Assembly (NCBI RefSeq): GCF_004124315.2
Contig: NZ_CP096889.1
Coordinates: 1,223,001-1,287,000 of the forward strand
DNA from: Bacillus cabrialesii
GTDB lineage: Bacteria; Bacillota; Bacilli; Bacillales; Bacillaceae
Reading direction: 5' to 3'
Length of the DNA stretch: 64,000 nucleotides
Shown here: positions 28,080 through 36,201 of the stretch, one piece after another
Layout of the letters: each line of letters starts with the position of its first letter
Numbering within the stretch: the stretch's first letter is position 1
Notes under the pieces: generated by a model
The model's input: only the letters and a program-made list of their open reading frames with translations
Databases searched by the model: none
What the model was told of the DNA's origin: nothing
Translations under genes and position numbers: made by a program

Positions 28080-29348
28080 GTGAGAGTGATAACATTTACA
28101 ATTAGAGGAAAAAAGCGGAGGCGAAATACAATTCAATTTCTGCATAACAAAAATGTTTTTGCGCTGCTGCTGTCTCAATCTCTTCAATCTTTAGCAGGAG
28201 TTCTTGTCACAATCGTTTTAATGGTCCGGGTCTATCAAATGACAGACTCCGTCTTTTTGGCGGGTCTTGTTTTATCGTTCATGTCGTTTGCGAGTATAGC
28301 GGCAAGCTTTTGCATCTCACCGGTGCTTCGCAATCTCGGTTTTAAAAAGGTGCTTGCATTTGCAAATCTGCTGAGGGCGGTCTTTACAATATTAATGGCA
28401 TACAGCGTCAGTCACAACGGTCAGGTTTACTTTTGGGTAACGCTGCTGTTTGTCTTCTGTTTTTCCTTCGCGGGCGCCTTTTTTCAGCCGGCGAGATTCG
28501 CGCTGCTGCCGATTATTGTTCCAAAAGAGCAATATGTGAAAGCGAATGGGGTGATCTCCCTCTCGAATCAATTGTTTTTAACAGCAGGCTGGGGCCTTGG
28601 AGGCATTTTGACGTATGCCGTGCCTTTTGAACTCGTTGTCGGTGCAGCCATTTGCCTGTTTGTTCTTTCAGGAACTTCCATCAGTGTGCTTCTTGTAAAT
28701 GAAAAAGAGACTGAAGGAACAGTTGAAACTGCATCTGCCAGAAGTATATGGAAGGATTTAATGATCATCCCGGTTGTAAGAGACATTACTGTAATGGACA
28801 TGATAGAAGCTCTGGCGGGTTCTGTTTGGTCATCAGCGATTCTTCTCGCATTTACTGCGGCTGTTTTGCGCGAATCAGAGGTGTGGTGGGGGATGTTTAA
28901 CGCTTCTTATTTTATAGGTGCAATTGTCGGCAGTGTGATTGCCATTCGTTTTTCAGCTTTTTTTGAGCAAAACATGGGTTATGCGATTGTGTTCAGCTCG
29001 CTTGTGATGTCAGCGCTGACTCTTTTGTTCTCATTTTCTCCAATCCCGTTTTTATGCGCCCTGGCTTGTGCTGCAATGGGGCCTTTTTATCAGGTGCGCG
29101 ATATTTGCCAGGAAACCATGCTGCAGGAGGTCATTCCCGAGCAGATGCGTATCGGGATCATGGCTGCAAAAAATGCGATGTTGGCTCCTTGGTCAGGCAT
29201 CACTTACTCCATTATGGGGATCGTGGCTGATGCGGCTGGTGCGAAAACAGCTTTTCTCGCGGCTGCTGCATTATACGGCATGACATTTCTTATTGCACTG
29301 GCGCAGCCTCGGCTGCTTCATTATAAGCGGGAAAACCGCGTTCAATGA
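28080..29348 (+). CDS. yjbB: Putative MFS transporter YjbB
   Basis: A 422-residue membrane protein of the major facilitator superfamily, with about 12 predicted helices and no known substrate. The start is unclear. The GTG at 28080 has no ribosome site. A good AGCGGAGG at 28115-28122 lies about eight to ten bases before an in-frame ATT at 28131, and no ATG, GTG or TTG follows it nearby. An ATT start would give a conventional short N-terminus (QFLHNKNVFALLL). I keep the conservative long frame. It sits alone between the opp terminator and its own. Confidence 0.85.
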   Translation: MRVITFTIRGKKRRRNTIQFLHNKNVFALLLSQSLQSLAGVLVTIVLMVRVYQMTDSVFLAGLVLSFMSFASIAASFCISPVLRNLGFKKVLAFANLLRAVFTILMAYSVSHNGQVYFWVTLLFVFCFSFAGAFFQPARFALLPIIVPKEQYVKANGVISLSNQLFLTAGWGLGGILTYAVPFELVVGAAICLFVLSGTSISVLLVNEKETEGTVETASARSIWKDLMIIPVVRDITVMDMIEALAGSVWSSAILLAFTAAVLRESEVWWGMFNASYFIGAIVGSVIAIRFSAFFEQNMGYAIVFSSLVMSALTLLFSFSPIPFLCALACAAMGPFYQVRDICQETMLQEVIPEQMRIGIMAAKNAMLAPWSGITYSIMGIVADAAGAKTAFLAAAALYGMTFLIALAQPRLLHYKRENRVQ

Positions 29349-29373
29349 GAGTATTTACATAAACGTCAAAATG

Positions 29374-29398
29374 AACGGAGCATCTGGCTCCGTTTTTT
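29374..29398 (+). terminator. Terminator after yjbB
   Basis: AACGGAGC pairs with GCTCCGTT around a five-base loop, followed by TTTT. Confidence 0.9.
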
Positions 29399-29410
29399 GC
29401 TGAAAAAAAA

Positions 29411-29437
29411 TGAAACCATGGCGGAAGTTCGTACGTC
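29411..29437 (+). promoter_or_regulatory. ECF-sigma-type promoter of yjbC-spxA
   Basis: TGAAAC at 29411-29416, a 17-base spacer and CGTC at 29434-29437 match the shared SigM/SigX/SigW pattern. Cell-envelope stress control of yjbC-spx by ECF sigma factors is known in B. subtilis. Transcription would start about 75 bases before yjbC. Confidence 0.75.
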
Positions 29438-29521
29438 TTTATAGATGTAAAGCTGTTTAAACAAGAAGAAATGGGGTATATCTAAAAGTATGAAGACAAT
29501 GAACTCATAAGGAGCAAATCA

Positions 29522-30100
29522 ATGAACTGGTATGAAAAGCTTAGCGAGTACTTTCCAATTGAAGAAATGAAATCAAAAGCGCATATGGAAGCTCTTCTGA
29601 AAGAGCGTAGCGATATTTATCATAAAGATGAAGGCAAACATCATATTTTAATGTTTGCGGAATTCGATTCTTTTATCTTCGTCGATTATCTGTATGTGTC
29701 TAAGGATGCAAGAGGGCAGGGGCTTGGCGGCAAATTAATTGCGAAGCTGAAAAAGAAAAATAAGCCGATATTGCTCGAGGTGGAGCCTGTGGATGAAGAT
29801 GATACTGATACAGAGAAACGCCTGAGATTTTATCAAAGAGAGCATTTCAAGCATGCTCAGTCAATTGGGTACCGGCGCCGGTCATTGGCTACGAATGAAG
29901 TAAACAAGATGGAGATTCTGTACTGGTCACCGAGAACAGAATCAGAAGAAGAAATTCTTGAGGCCATGAAGCAGACATATGAAAACATTCATACTTATAA
30001 AGATGAGAAATGGTACGGGGAATCGTACGAAAAAACAGATGAGGTCTTGAAAATCATTGATGAAGAAAAACAAAAAAATATTTTCGATCAGTTAAGCTAA
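29522..30100 (+). CDS. yjbC: GNAT-family acetyltransferase-like protein YjbC
   Basis: A 192-residue protein with an acetyl-CoA loop of the GNAT type at ARGQGLGGKLI (around residues 65-75), and a strand VDYLYVSKD before it. The C-terminal third is acidic and helical. AAGGAG precedes the ATG. It is co-transcribed with spxA from the ECF promoter; the substrate is unknown. Its conserved linkage to spxA suggests a stress role, by context only. Confidence 0.88.
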   Translation: MNWYEKLSEYFPIEEMKSKAHMEALLKERSDIYHKDEGKHHILMFAEFDSFIFVDYLYVSKDARGQGLGGKLIAKLKKKNKPILLEVEPVDEDDTDTEKRLRFYQREHFKHAQSIGYRRRSLATNEVNKMEILYWSPRTESEEEILEAMKQTYENIHTYKDEKWYGESYEKTDEVLKIIDEEKQKNIFDQLS

Positions 30101-30142
30101 TTGAGAATTAGAACAGATCATTTAAATTAAAAATTTGCTGGA

Positions 30143-30196
30143 TTGACACATTTTTTTCTTAGGATACTGTTCACACTTACTTTTTTATAGTATAAT
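30143..30196 (+). promoter_or_regulatory. spxA proximal promoter region with ATACT/AGTAT inverted repeat
   Basis: A perfect TATAAT at 30191-30196 with TGTTCA 17 bases upstream marks a promoter just before spxA. ATACT (30164-30168) and AGTAT (30189-30193) form an inverted repeat over it, in the region where PerR and YodB are known to repress spx in B. subtilis. A perfect TTGACA at 30143-30148 upstream has no good -10 partner. Confidence 0.6.
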
Positions 30197-30280
30197 ACCT
30201 ATAAAGATTCCTTTTTTAGAGTAATTTCAATTTAAGAATAAAATAGATGTTCATCCTACTAATTAGAGGAGTGAAGATGA

Positions 30281-30676
30281 ATGGTTACACTATACACATC
30301 ACCAAGCTGTACTTCATGCAGAAAGGCGAGAGCGTGGCTCGAGGAGCACGAAATTCCGTTTGAAGAAAGAAACATTTTCTCTGAACCTTTATCAATTGAT
30401 GAAATAAAACAGATTCTTCGAATGACTGAGGACGGAACAGATGAAATCATCTCAACTCGTTCAAAAGTATTCCAAAAACTGAATGTGAACGTTGAATCTA
30501 TGCCGCTGCAAGATTTGTACCGCTTGATCAACGAGCACCCAGGTTTGCTTCGCCGTCCGATCATCATCGACGAAAAACGTTTGCAGGTCGGATACAACGA
30601 AGACGAAATCAGACGTTTCCTGCCAAGAAAAGTCCGCTCTTTCCAATTAAGAGAAGCACAGCGTTTGGCAAACTAA
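30281..30676 (+). CDS. spxA: Spx, redox-sensing RNA polymerase regulator
   Basis: An ArsC-like protein of 131 residues that binds the alpha subunit of RNA polymerase and switches on thiol-stress genes. The redox pair C10-x-x-C13 (SCTSC) and R52 in STRSKVF are present, and the C-terminus RSFQLREAQRLAN is the ClpXP recognition tail. GAGGAGTG precedes the ATG. Its level is set by proteolysis through the adaptor SpxH, which is also encoded here (36.2-37.1 kb). Confidence 0.98.
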   Translation: MVTLYTSPSCTSCRKARAWLEEHEIPFEERNIFSEPLSIDEIKQILRMTEDGTDEIISTRSKVFQKLNVNVESMPLQDLYRLINEHPGLLRRPIIIDEKRLQVGYNEDEIRRFLPRKVRSFQLREAQRLAN

Positions 30677-30690
30677 TAGATCGTATTATC

Positions 30691-30720
30691 AAAAGAAGGC
30701 TGAGTCACAGCCTTCTTTTA
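30691..30720. terminator. Bidirectional terminator between spxA and yjbE
   Basis: AAAGAAGGCTG pairs with CAGCCTTCTTT around AGTCA, with T after it; the yjbE stop overlaps its right edge. Confidence 0.88.
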
Positions 30721-31377
30721 TTTCTTTTCAACCTGCTGATAATAAATACTCGCAAGGATGACAAACGCAACCGTTAAAATGGGGAGGAGCGTTTCGACTA
30801 TGTTGTGCTCCGCCATAAAAAAAGACAGCTTTTTGTCCCTGACAATCATTTCTCCGCCTGTATAAGCAAGCAGGCCGCTTCCTGCATAAATCAGCAGCGG
30901 TATTTTCTCAAGTGCGATGTGGATGAGTTTGCTGCCCCAAATAATAACCGGCACAGATACACACAAACCTATGATCACGAGCGAAAACTCACCGTGTGAA
31001 GCTCCAGCAACTGCGATGACGTTATCCAGTGACATAAAGAGGTCTGCAAGCACAATCGTTCGTATCGCTCTCCATAAGGAGGTGCTGCTTTTGATGTGCT
31101 GCGTGTCTTTTTTTTCAATCAGCAGCTGATATCCTAAATACAGCAGGAATATTCCGCCGGCGCATTGCAAGAACGGAATGTTCAAAAGATATACCGCTGC
31201 GCTTGTTAATCCGATTCTCATGGCAACGGCGATAAATGTTCCGAAAACAATGGCTTGCTGTCTTTGCTTGTCCGGCAAATTTCTGCTGGCCATGGCAATG
31301 ACGACCGCATTATCTCCGCCGAGGATCAAGTCGATCCCAACAATAACAAGCAGAGAAATCAGATAGTCATGCTCCAT
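30718..31377 (-). CDS. yjbE: TerC-family membrane protein YjbE
   Basis: A 219-residue integral membrane protein with about seven helices. TerC-family acidic signatures are clear: GIDLILGGDNAVVIAMASR near the N-terminus and LADLFMSLDNVIAVAGASHG in the middle, each with Asp-Asn in a helix, as in metal exporters. Manganese export is known for TerC paralogues in B. subtilis; for YjbE this is inference. I chose the ATG at 31377 with GAGGTG upstream; ATG at 31404 (nine residues more) is an alternative. Confidence 0.88.
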   Translation of the reverse strand: MEHDYLISLLVIVGIDLILGGDNAVVIAMASRNLPDKQRQQAIVFGTFIAVAMRIGLTSAAVYLLNIPFLQCAGGIFLLYLGYQLLIEKKDTQHIKSSTSLWRAIRTIVLADLFMSLDNVIAVAGASHGEFSLVIIGLCVSVPVIIWGSKLIHIALEKIPLLIYAGSGLLAYTGGEMIVRDKKLSFFMAEHNIVETLLPILTVAFVILASIYYQQVEKK

Positions 31378-31654
31378 GAAATCGACACCTCGCTTTTGTT
31401 CCATCGCTTGTACTACTACTATATGAGACAGGTCGTATTTTATGATATGAGCCGCAGATCTGCCGTTTTTTGGGCGAAGGTGCATTTTTATTTCTTTTGT
31501 GACTGTTTTATCATAAAATAGAAATACAAAGGAATTCACACTGGCCTTGCAACAAGGTTAAGATGTGGACGGAATGGGTAAAGTGTAGTAAAGTACAATT
31601 AATCGGGAGCTTAGATGTCCCTTCAACATCTTATATAGAAGGGAAGGTTGGCAA

Positions 31655-32311
31655 ATGGAAATTGAAAGAATTAACGAGCATACAGTAAAATTTTATATGT
31701 CTTACGGAGATATTGAAGATCGCGGTTTTGACAGAGAAGAAATTTGGTATAACCGTGAGCGCAGTGAAGAACTTTTCTGGGAAGTCATGGATGAAGTTCA
31801 TGAAGAAGAGGAATTTGCTGTGGAAGGCCCTCTTTGGATTCAAGTTCAGGCACTGGACAAAGGATTAGAAATCATCGTCACAAAAGCCCAGCTTTCCAAA
31901 GACGGACAAAAGCTCGAACTGCCGATTCCTGAGGATAAAAAGCAAGAACCAGCATCTGAGGATCTTGACGCCTTGCTGGATGATTTCCAGAAAGAAGAGC
32001 AAGCCGTCAATCAGGAAGAGAAGGAGCAAAAGCTTCAATTTGTCTTGCGGTTTGGCGATTTTGAGGATGTTATTTCTCTATCTAAATTGAACGTTAACGG
32101 AAGCAAAACGACTTTATATTCGTTTGAGAACCGATATTATTTATATGTAGATTTTGGCAATATGACTGATGAAGAGGTTGAAAATCAGCTAAGCATCCTG
32201 TTGGAGTACGCAAATGAATCCTCAATCAGCATACACCGTCTTGAAGAATACGGCAAGCTGATTATTTCAGAGCATGCTCTAGAAACGATAAAAAAACACT
32301 TTGCATCATAA
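31655..32311 (+). CDS. mecA: MecA, adaptor for ClpCP proteolysis
   Basis: A 218-residue adaptor that delivers ComK (and in vitro Spx) to ClpCP, keeping competence off. The N-terminal substrate domain is MEIERINEHTVKFYMSYGDIE; an acidic linker follows (about residues 95-130, DKKQEPASEDLDALLDDF), then the C-terminal ClpC-binding domain ending LETIKKHF. AGAAGGGAAGG precedes the ATG. It has its own leader and terminator. Confidence 0.97.
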   Translation: MEIERINEHTVKFYMSYGDIEDRGFDREEIWYNRERSEELFWEVMDEVHEEEEFAVEGPLWIQVQALDKGLEIIVTKAQLSKDGQKLELPIPEDKKQEPASEDLDALLDDFQKEEQAVNQEEKEQKLQFVLRFGDFEDVISLSKLNVNGSKTTLYSFENRYYLYVDFGNMTDEEVENQLSILLEYANESSISIHRLEEYGKLIISEHALETIKKHFAS

Positions 32312-32313
32312 CA

Positions 32314-32345
32314 AACCGATTTCTTTCCGGAAATCGGTTTTTTTA
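32314..32345 (+). terminator. Terminator after mecA
   Basis: AACCGATTTC pairs with GAAATCGGTT around TTTCCG, followed by a run of T. Confidence 0.92.
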
Positions 32346-32468
32346 TGCGTTGAATTGCTATTTTTGAGACATGAAATGAAAAACATACATACATGTGGAA
32401 AATACAGCGCGCAGGAGTTCATCAATTTTTACAGAAAGTATACTTCAACTGGAAAGGAGAGATGACAA

Positions 32469-33620
32469 GTGTTTAGTGCTGTGACTGAAGACGGCCAAAT
32501 GTTTCACCTTCTAGGCGCTCAGCAAAGCCGGAAATTAAAACAGAGACGATTCTTCTGCCCAGTGTGCGGAGGTGAGCTTGCTGTGAAGCTGGGACTTCAA
32601 AAAGCGCCGCACTTCGCCCATAGACAGAACAAATCCTGTTCGATAGACATAGAACCGGAAAGCGCCTACCACTTAGAAGGAAAAAGACAGCTGTATGTAT
32701 GGCTGAAAACGCAACAGGCTTCTCCAGTATTGGAACCGTATATCAAGAACATTAATCAAAGACCGGATATCATGGCAAAGATCAAGGAACGAATGCTTGC
32801 TGTTGAGTATCAATGTGCCACTATCGCTCCAAAAGTCTTTCACAAGCGGACAGCGGGATTCAAACAGGAAGGGATCATCCCGCAGTGGATTATGGGACAC
32901 AGCCGCTTAAAACGCACTGCTCCATCCTTTTATCAGCTTTCTGCTTTCCATTGGCAGTTTATTTATGCCCATCCTCGCCGCGAGCTTTTATCCTATTGCC
33001 CGGAAACACGTTTTTTTCTCAGGCTCAGCTCTATTATTCCGTTTTACACGAACAATTCTTTTTGCTCCATACAAGCGATCCCAATCCACCAGGCCTCTGC
33101 AGAAAATCTCTTTTTTACTGAACCTAAGCCCTCATTGCGTTATGACAACTGGACGAAAGCGATTCACCGTTTTCGCCATAAACCCCATCGGTTCATCTCC
33201 AAGGAAACAAATCGCCTCAGACTGCTGTTTTATGAGAAGCGGCGGACGTCCCTTTCGTTTCTTCCGACTGAAGTATTTATTCCTGTGATAAAAGGAGCTG
33301 TTTTTAAGAGTCCGGTTTTTGTGTGGCAGGGGTTTCTATATCTGTTTATTACTGATCTTGGATATAAACGCGCGCCAATTCGCTTTTCAGCCGTCTTACA
33401 GCAGTGCAAATTGCACATTCGCAAAAAAAATATTTTGCTCAGATATGAATGCGGTGAGGAGTGTCTTTCTGAAGCGGTGAAACAGTACATTGATTTTCTG
33501 TGCAAGAAGGGATTTTTAAGGGAAACTCAGAAAGAAGTATATGTGCTGAGTCAGCCTGCAGAGAACGTACGCTCATTACAGGATCTCATAGAAAGAGACC
33601 GCAGCTGTTTTATAGAATGA
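32469..33620 (+). CDS. coiA: Competence protein CoiA
   Basis: A 383-residue competence protein that helps recombination after DNA uptake. It begins with a zinc-finger-like module: C30-x2-C33, H51 and C57 in FFCPVCGGELAVKLG and APHFAHRQNKSC. A nuclease-like core follows, from YHLEGKRQLYVWLK (E70, K72) onward with VEYQC as a further PD-D/ExK-type strand. GGAAAGGAGAG precedes the GTG. ComK dependence is known in B. subtilis; I did not identify a clear ComK box. A very similar N-terminal module is in YjcD (see findings). Confidence 0.92.
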   Translation: MFSAVTEDGQMFHLLGAQQSRKLKQRRFFCPVCGGELAVKLGLQKAPHFAHRQNKSCSIDIEPESAYHLEGKRQLYVWLKTQQASPVLEPYIKNINQRPDIMAKIKERMLAVEYQCATIAPKVFHKRTAGFKQEGIIPQWIMGHSRLKRTAPSFYQLSAFHWQFIYAHPRRELLSYCPETRFFLRLSSIIPFYTNNSFCSIQAIPIHQASAENLFFTEPKPSLRYDNWTKAIHRFRHKPHRFISKETNRLRLLFYEKRRTSLSFLPTEVFIPVIKGAVFKSPVFVWQGFLYLFITDLGYKRAPIRFSAVLQQCKLHIRKKNILLRYECGEECLSEAVKQYIDFLCKKGFLRETQKEVYVLSQPAENVRSLQDLIERDRSCFIE

Positions 33621-33666
33621 GTTTGTCTCATTTGGCTCACCCTAAGACAAAGGTGGTGGGCTGGCT

Positions 33667-35679
33667 TTGAGAGGCGCAAAAGGAAAGGTTTTTCGTGTTT
33701 TTACTGCTTTTTTGGCATTCGTTCTCTTCATTACTGCATATGATTTGACAAAAGGCAGTGAAAAACCGGAAGATATTCACAACACAAGTTTATTGAGAAA
33801 CAGCGGTTTTTTCAATTGGCTTGAATCAAAGAAAACGAGGGGGATCACCATGGCTGAGGAAAAAAAAGCAAACCAACTGCCTGAAAGAAGTGAGGTAAAG
33901 GCAGAAGACACATGGAGACTTGAGGATATTTTTCCTAATGATGAGGCCTGGAATAAAGAATTTCAAGCTGTAAAAGAATTAATTCCGAATTTATCTAAGT
34001 ATAAAGGAAAGCTGGCCGATTCAGCCGATCATTTATACGAGGCTCTTACGTATCAAGATAAAGTGATGGAGCGGCTGGGCAGGCTGTACACATATGCGCA
34101 TATGCGCTCTGACCAAGATACCGGGAACTCCTTTTATCAGGGGCTGAATGACAAGGCGGGAAACCTGTATACACAGGCCGCAAGCGCGACAGCTTATTTG
34201 GTTCCGGAAATCTTATCCATAGAAGAAGACAAACTGCAGCAGTTTATTCTTGAAAAAGAAGAACTGAAACTGTACTCCCATGCGATTGAGGAAATTACAA
34301 AGGAACGCCCGCATGTACTAAGCGAGAAGGAAGAGGCGCTGCTTGCCGAAGCTTCTGATGTGCTGGGCTCATCTTCAAATACCTTCAGCGTGTTAAATAA
34401 TGCCGAGATCACATTCCCGTCCATTAAAGATGAAGAGGGGAATGAAAAACAGATCACTCACGGGAACTTTATAAATTTCCTAGAAAGTGAAAACCGTGAA
34501 GTCCGCAAAAATGCCTTTGACGCAGTATATAAAACATACGGTCAATATAAAAACACAATGGCAACCACTCTAAGCGGCACTGTGAAAAAGGACAACTTCT
34601 ACGCGAGAGTGAAAAAATACAAGTCAGCGCGTGAAGCTGCGCTTTCTAACAACAGTATTCCTGAGGAAGTATACGACAACCTCGTCAAAACGATTAATAA
34701 GCATTTGCCGCTCCTGCACCGCTATATCGCGTTGAGAAAGAAAGTGCTTGAGCTTGATGAGGTGCATATCTATGATCTGTATACACCGCTTGTAAAGGAT
34801 GCGGGAATGAAGGTCACGTACGAGGAAGCCAAAGATTACATGCTGAAAGGTCTTGCGCCTTTAGGAGAAGAATACGCCTCCATCTTAAAAGAAGGGCTGG
34901 AAAACCGTTGGGTCGACGTTTATGAAAATAAAGGAAAACGCAATGGCGCTTATTCATCGGGATCTTACGGCACGAATCCGTATATTTTGATGAACTGGCA
35001 TGATAACGTCAATAATCTCTTTACGCTCGTACACGAGTTTGGCCATTCCGTTCACAGCTACTATACGAGAAAGCACCAGCCGTATCCATACGGCAATTAC
35101 AGCATCTTTGTCGCGGAAGTCGCGTCTACGACAAACGAAGCACTCCTTGGTGAATATCTGCTGAACAATTTAGATGATGAAAAACAGCGCTTATATATTC
35201 TCAACCATATGCTTGAGGGCTTCAGAGGAACTGTTTTCAGACAAACGATGTTTGCTGAATTTGAACATCTCATCCATACAAAGGCGCAAGAAGGGGAGCC
35301 GCTCACACCTGAGCTTCTGACAAATGTCTACTACGATCTGAATAAAAAGTATTTCGGAGACGGCATGGTAATTGACAAGGAAATCGGCCTTGAATGGTCA
35401 CGGATTCCGCACTTCTATTACAATTACTATGTGTATCAGTATGCGACAGGGTACAGTGCTGCCCAAGCATTAAGCAGCCAGATTTTGAAAGAAGGAAAGC
35501 CGGCGGTTGACCGTTATATTGACTTCCTGAAAGCGGGAAGCTCACAATATCCGATTGATGTCCTGAAAAAAGCGGGCGTTGATATGACCTCTCCAGAGCC
35601 GATCGAAGCTGCATGCAAAATGTTTGAAGAAAAACTCGATGAAATGGAAGAACTGCTGATGAAAGTCAAGCAGTCCTAA
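33667..35679 (+). CDS. pepF: Oligoendopeptidase F
   Basis: An M3B metallopeptidase that cuts oligopeptides, 670 residues from TTG 33667. The zinc site is HEFGH at residues 456-460, with the third ligand Glu in FVAEVASTTNEALLGEY. Residues 8-26 (VFRVFTAFLAFVLFITAYD) form a hydrophobic segment unusual for a cytosolic PepF. An in-frame ATG at 33850, with GAGGGGG about seven bases upstream, would give a 609-residue soluble form that matches the usual PepF length. Two products, membrane-tethered and soluble, are possible. Overproduction in B. subtilis is known to affect Phr peptides and sporulation. Confidence 0.94.
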   Translation: MRGAKGKVFRVFTAFLAFVLFITAYDLTKGSEKPEDIHNTSLLRNSGFFNWLESKKTRGITMAEEKKANQLPERSEVKAEDTWRLEDIFPNDEAWNKEFQAVKELIPNLSKYKGKLADSADHLYEALTYQDKVMERLGRLYTYAHMRSDQDTGNSFYQGLNDKAGNLYTQAASATAYLVPEILSIEEDKLQQFILEKEELKLYSHAIEEITKERPHVLSEKEEALLAEASDVLGSSSNTFSVLNNAEITFPSIKDEEGNEKQITHGNFINFLESENREVRKNAFDAVYKTYGQYKNTMATTLSGTVKKDNFYARVKKYKSAREAALSNNSIPEEVYDNLVKTINKHLPLLHRYIALRKKVLELDEVHIYDLYTPLVKDAGMKVTYEEAKDYMLKGLAPLGEEYASILKEGLENRWVDVYENKGKRNGAYSSGSYGTNPYILMNWHDNVNNLFTLVHEFGHSVHSYYTRKHQPYPYGNYSIFVAEVASTTNEALLGEYLLNNLDDEKQRLYILNHMLEGFRGTVFRQTMFAEFEHLIHTKAQEGEPLTPELLTNVYYDLNKKYFGDGMVIDKEIGLEWSRIPHFYYNYYVYQYATGYSAAQALSSQILKEGKPAVDRYIDFLKAGSSQYPIDVLKKAGVDMTSPEPIEAACKMFEEKLDEMEELLMKVKQS

Positions 35680-35685
35680 AAAAGA

Positions 35686-35722
35686 AAGCCTGTGCAGAAA
35701 TGGCCGCACAGGCTTTTTTAAA
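35686..35722 (+). terminator. Terminator after pepF
   Basis: AAAGCCTGTGC pairs with GCACAGGCTTT, followed by TTTT. Its right edge touches the stop of convergent yizD. Confidence 0.93.
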
Positions 35723-35885
35723 ACCCTTTAAAGGTTTTCCGGTGGTTCAGCCGGTAGAGGGTAAACAAAATAGACAGAAACAGCAGAGGAGAGGTAATAT
35801 AAAGCGGCAGCATATGCATCATGCCTAATATATTCAAACAGAAAAAAACGGCAATACACACAATTGAGATGACCGTATACATCAT
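35718..35885 (-). CDS. yizD: Small membrane protein YizD
   Basis: A 55-residue protein not long enough for usual frame lists. CGAGGAGGA stands seven bases before the ATG (two adjacent ATG codons at 35885 and 35882). Two hydrophobic helices (VISIVCIAVFFCLNILGMM and LYITSPLLFLSILFTLY) are followed by a basic tail RLNHRKTFKGF. Function unknown; the name is from position and recall. Confidence 0.82.
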   Translation of the reverse strand: MMYTVISIVCIAVFFCLNILGMMHMLPLYITSPLLFLSILFTLYRLNHRKTFKGF

Positions 35886-35977
35886 GGCGTTCCTCCTCGT
35901 CCTTTTTCCTTATTAGAATATGAGTGAATGCACTTCGTTATGTTTTGTGACAAAAATATGAACATTGAGCATAGAGG

Positions 35978-36030
35978 TTGTCAAAAGTCGACATCTTTTG
36001 TTATCATAAGGATGTGAAATTGATCACAAA
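35978..36030 (+). promoter_or_regulatory. roxS promoter with Rex-like operator
   Basis: TTGTCA (35978-35983) and TATCAT (36002-36007) with an 18-base spacer form the promoter. TGTGAAATTGATCACAAA at 36013-36030 is an inverted repeat matching the Rex consensus TTGTGAAANNTTTCACAA and overlaps the start. Rex and ResD control of roxS is known; the upstream stretch at about 35944-35963 could be the ResD region. Confidence 0.8.
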
Positions 36031-36128
36031 CAAACATTACCCCTTTGTTTGACCGTGAAAAATTTCTCCCATCCCCTTTGTTGTCGTTAAGACATATGAA
36101 ACCGCGCTTATCCCGGCGCGGTTTCTTT
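36015..36128 (+). ncRNA. roxS: Small regulatory RNA RoxS (RsaE family)
   Basis: A trans-acting small RNA of about 114 bases that represses redox and central-metabolism mRNAs. The hallmark C-rich targeting motifs are present: ACCCCTTTGTTT at about 36039-36050 and TCCCATCCCCTTTGTT at about 36067-36082. The 3' end is a perfect GAAACCGCGC / GCGCGGTTTC terminator hairpin (36098-36125). The match to the Staphylococcus RsaE core is from memory but is distinctive. It lies between yizD and spxH, as in B. subtilis. Confidence 0.92.
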
Positions 36129-36129
36129 A
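36098..36129 (+). terminator. Intrinsic terminator of roxS
   Basis: A ten-base perfect stem, GAAACCGCGC with GCGCGGTTTC, eight-base loop, followed by TTTAG. It also forms the 3' structure of the small RNA. Confidence 0.88.
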
Positions 36130-36161
36130 GTGCTAAAAACAGAACATACGTTTGTTTGCGG

Positions 36162-36201
36162 TGCAAAAAAACAGCCTCAAGCATATACACGCCTGCGGCT
36201 A
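36162..36201 (-). terminator. Terminator after spxH
   Basis: On the minus strand AGCC...GGCT with an inner GC pair is followed by a run of seven T. It overlaps the spxH stop. The stem is short, so moderate confidence. Confidence 0.6.
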
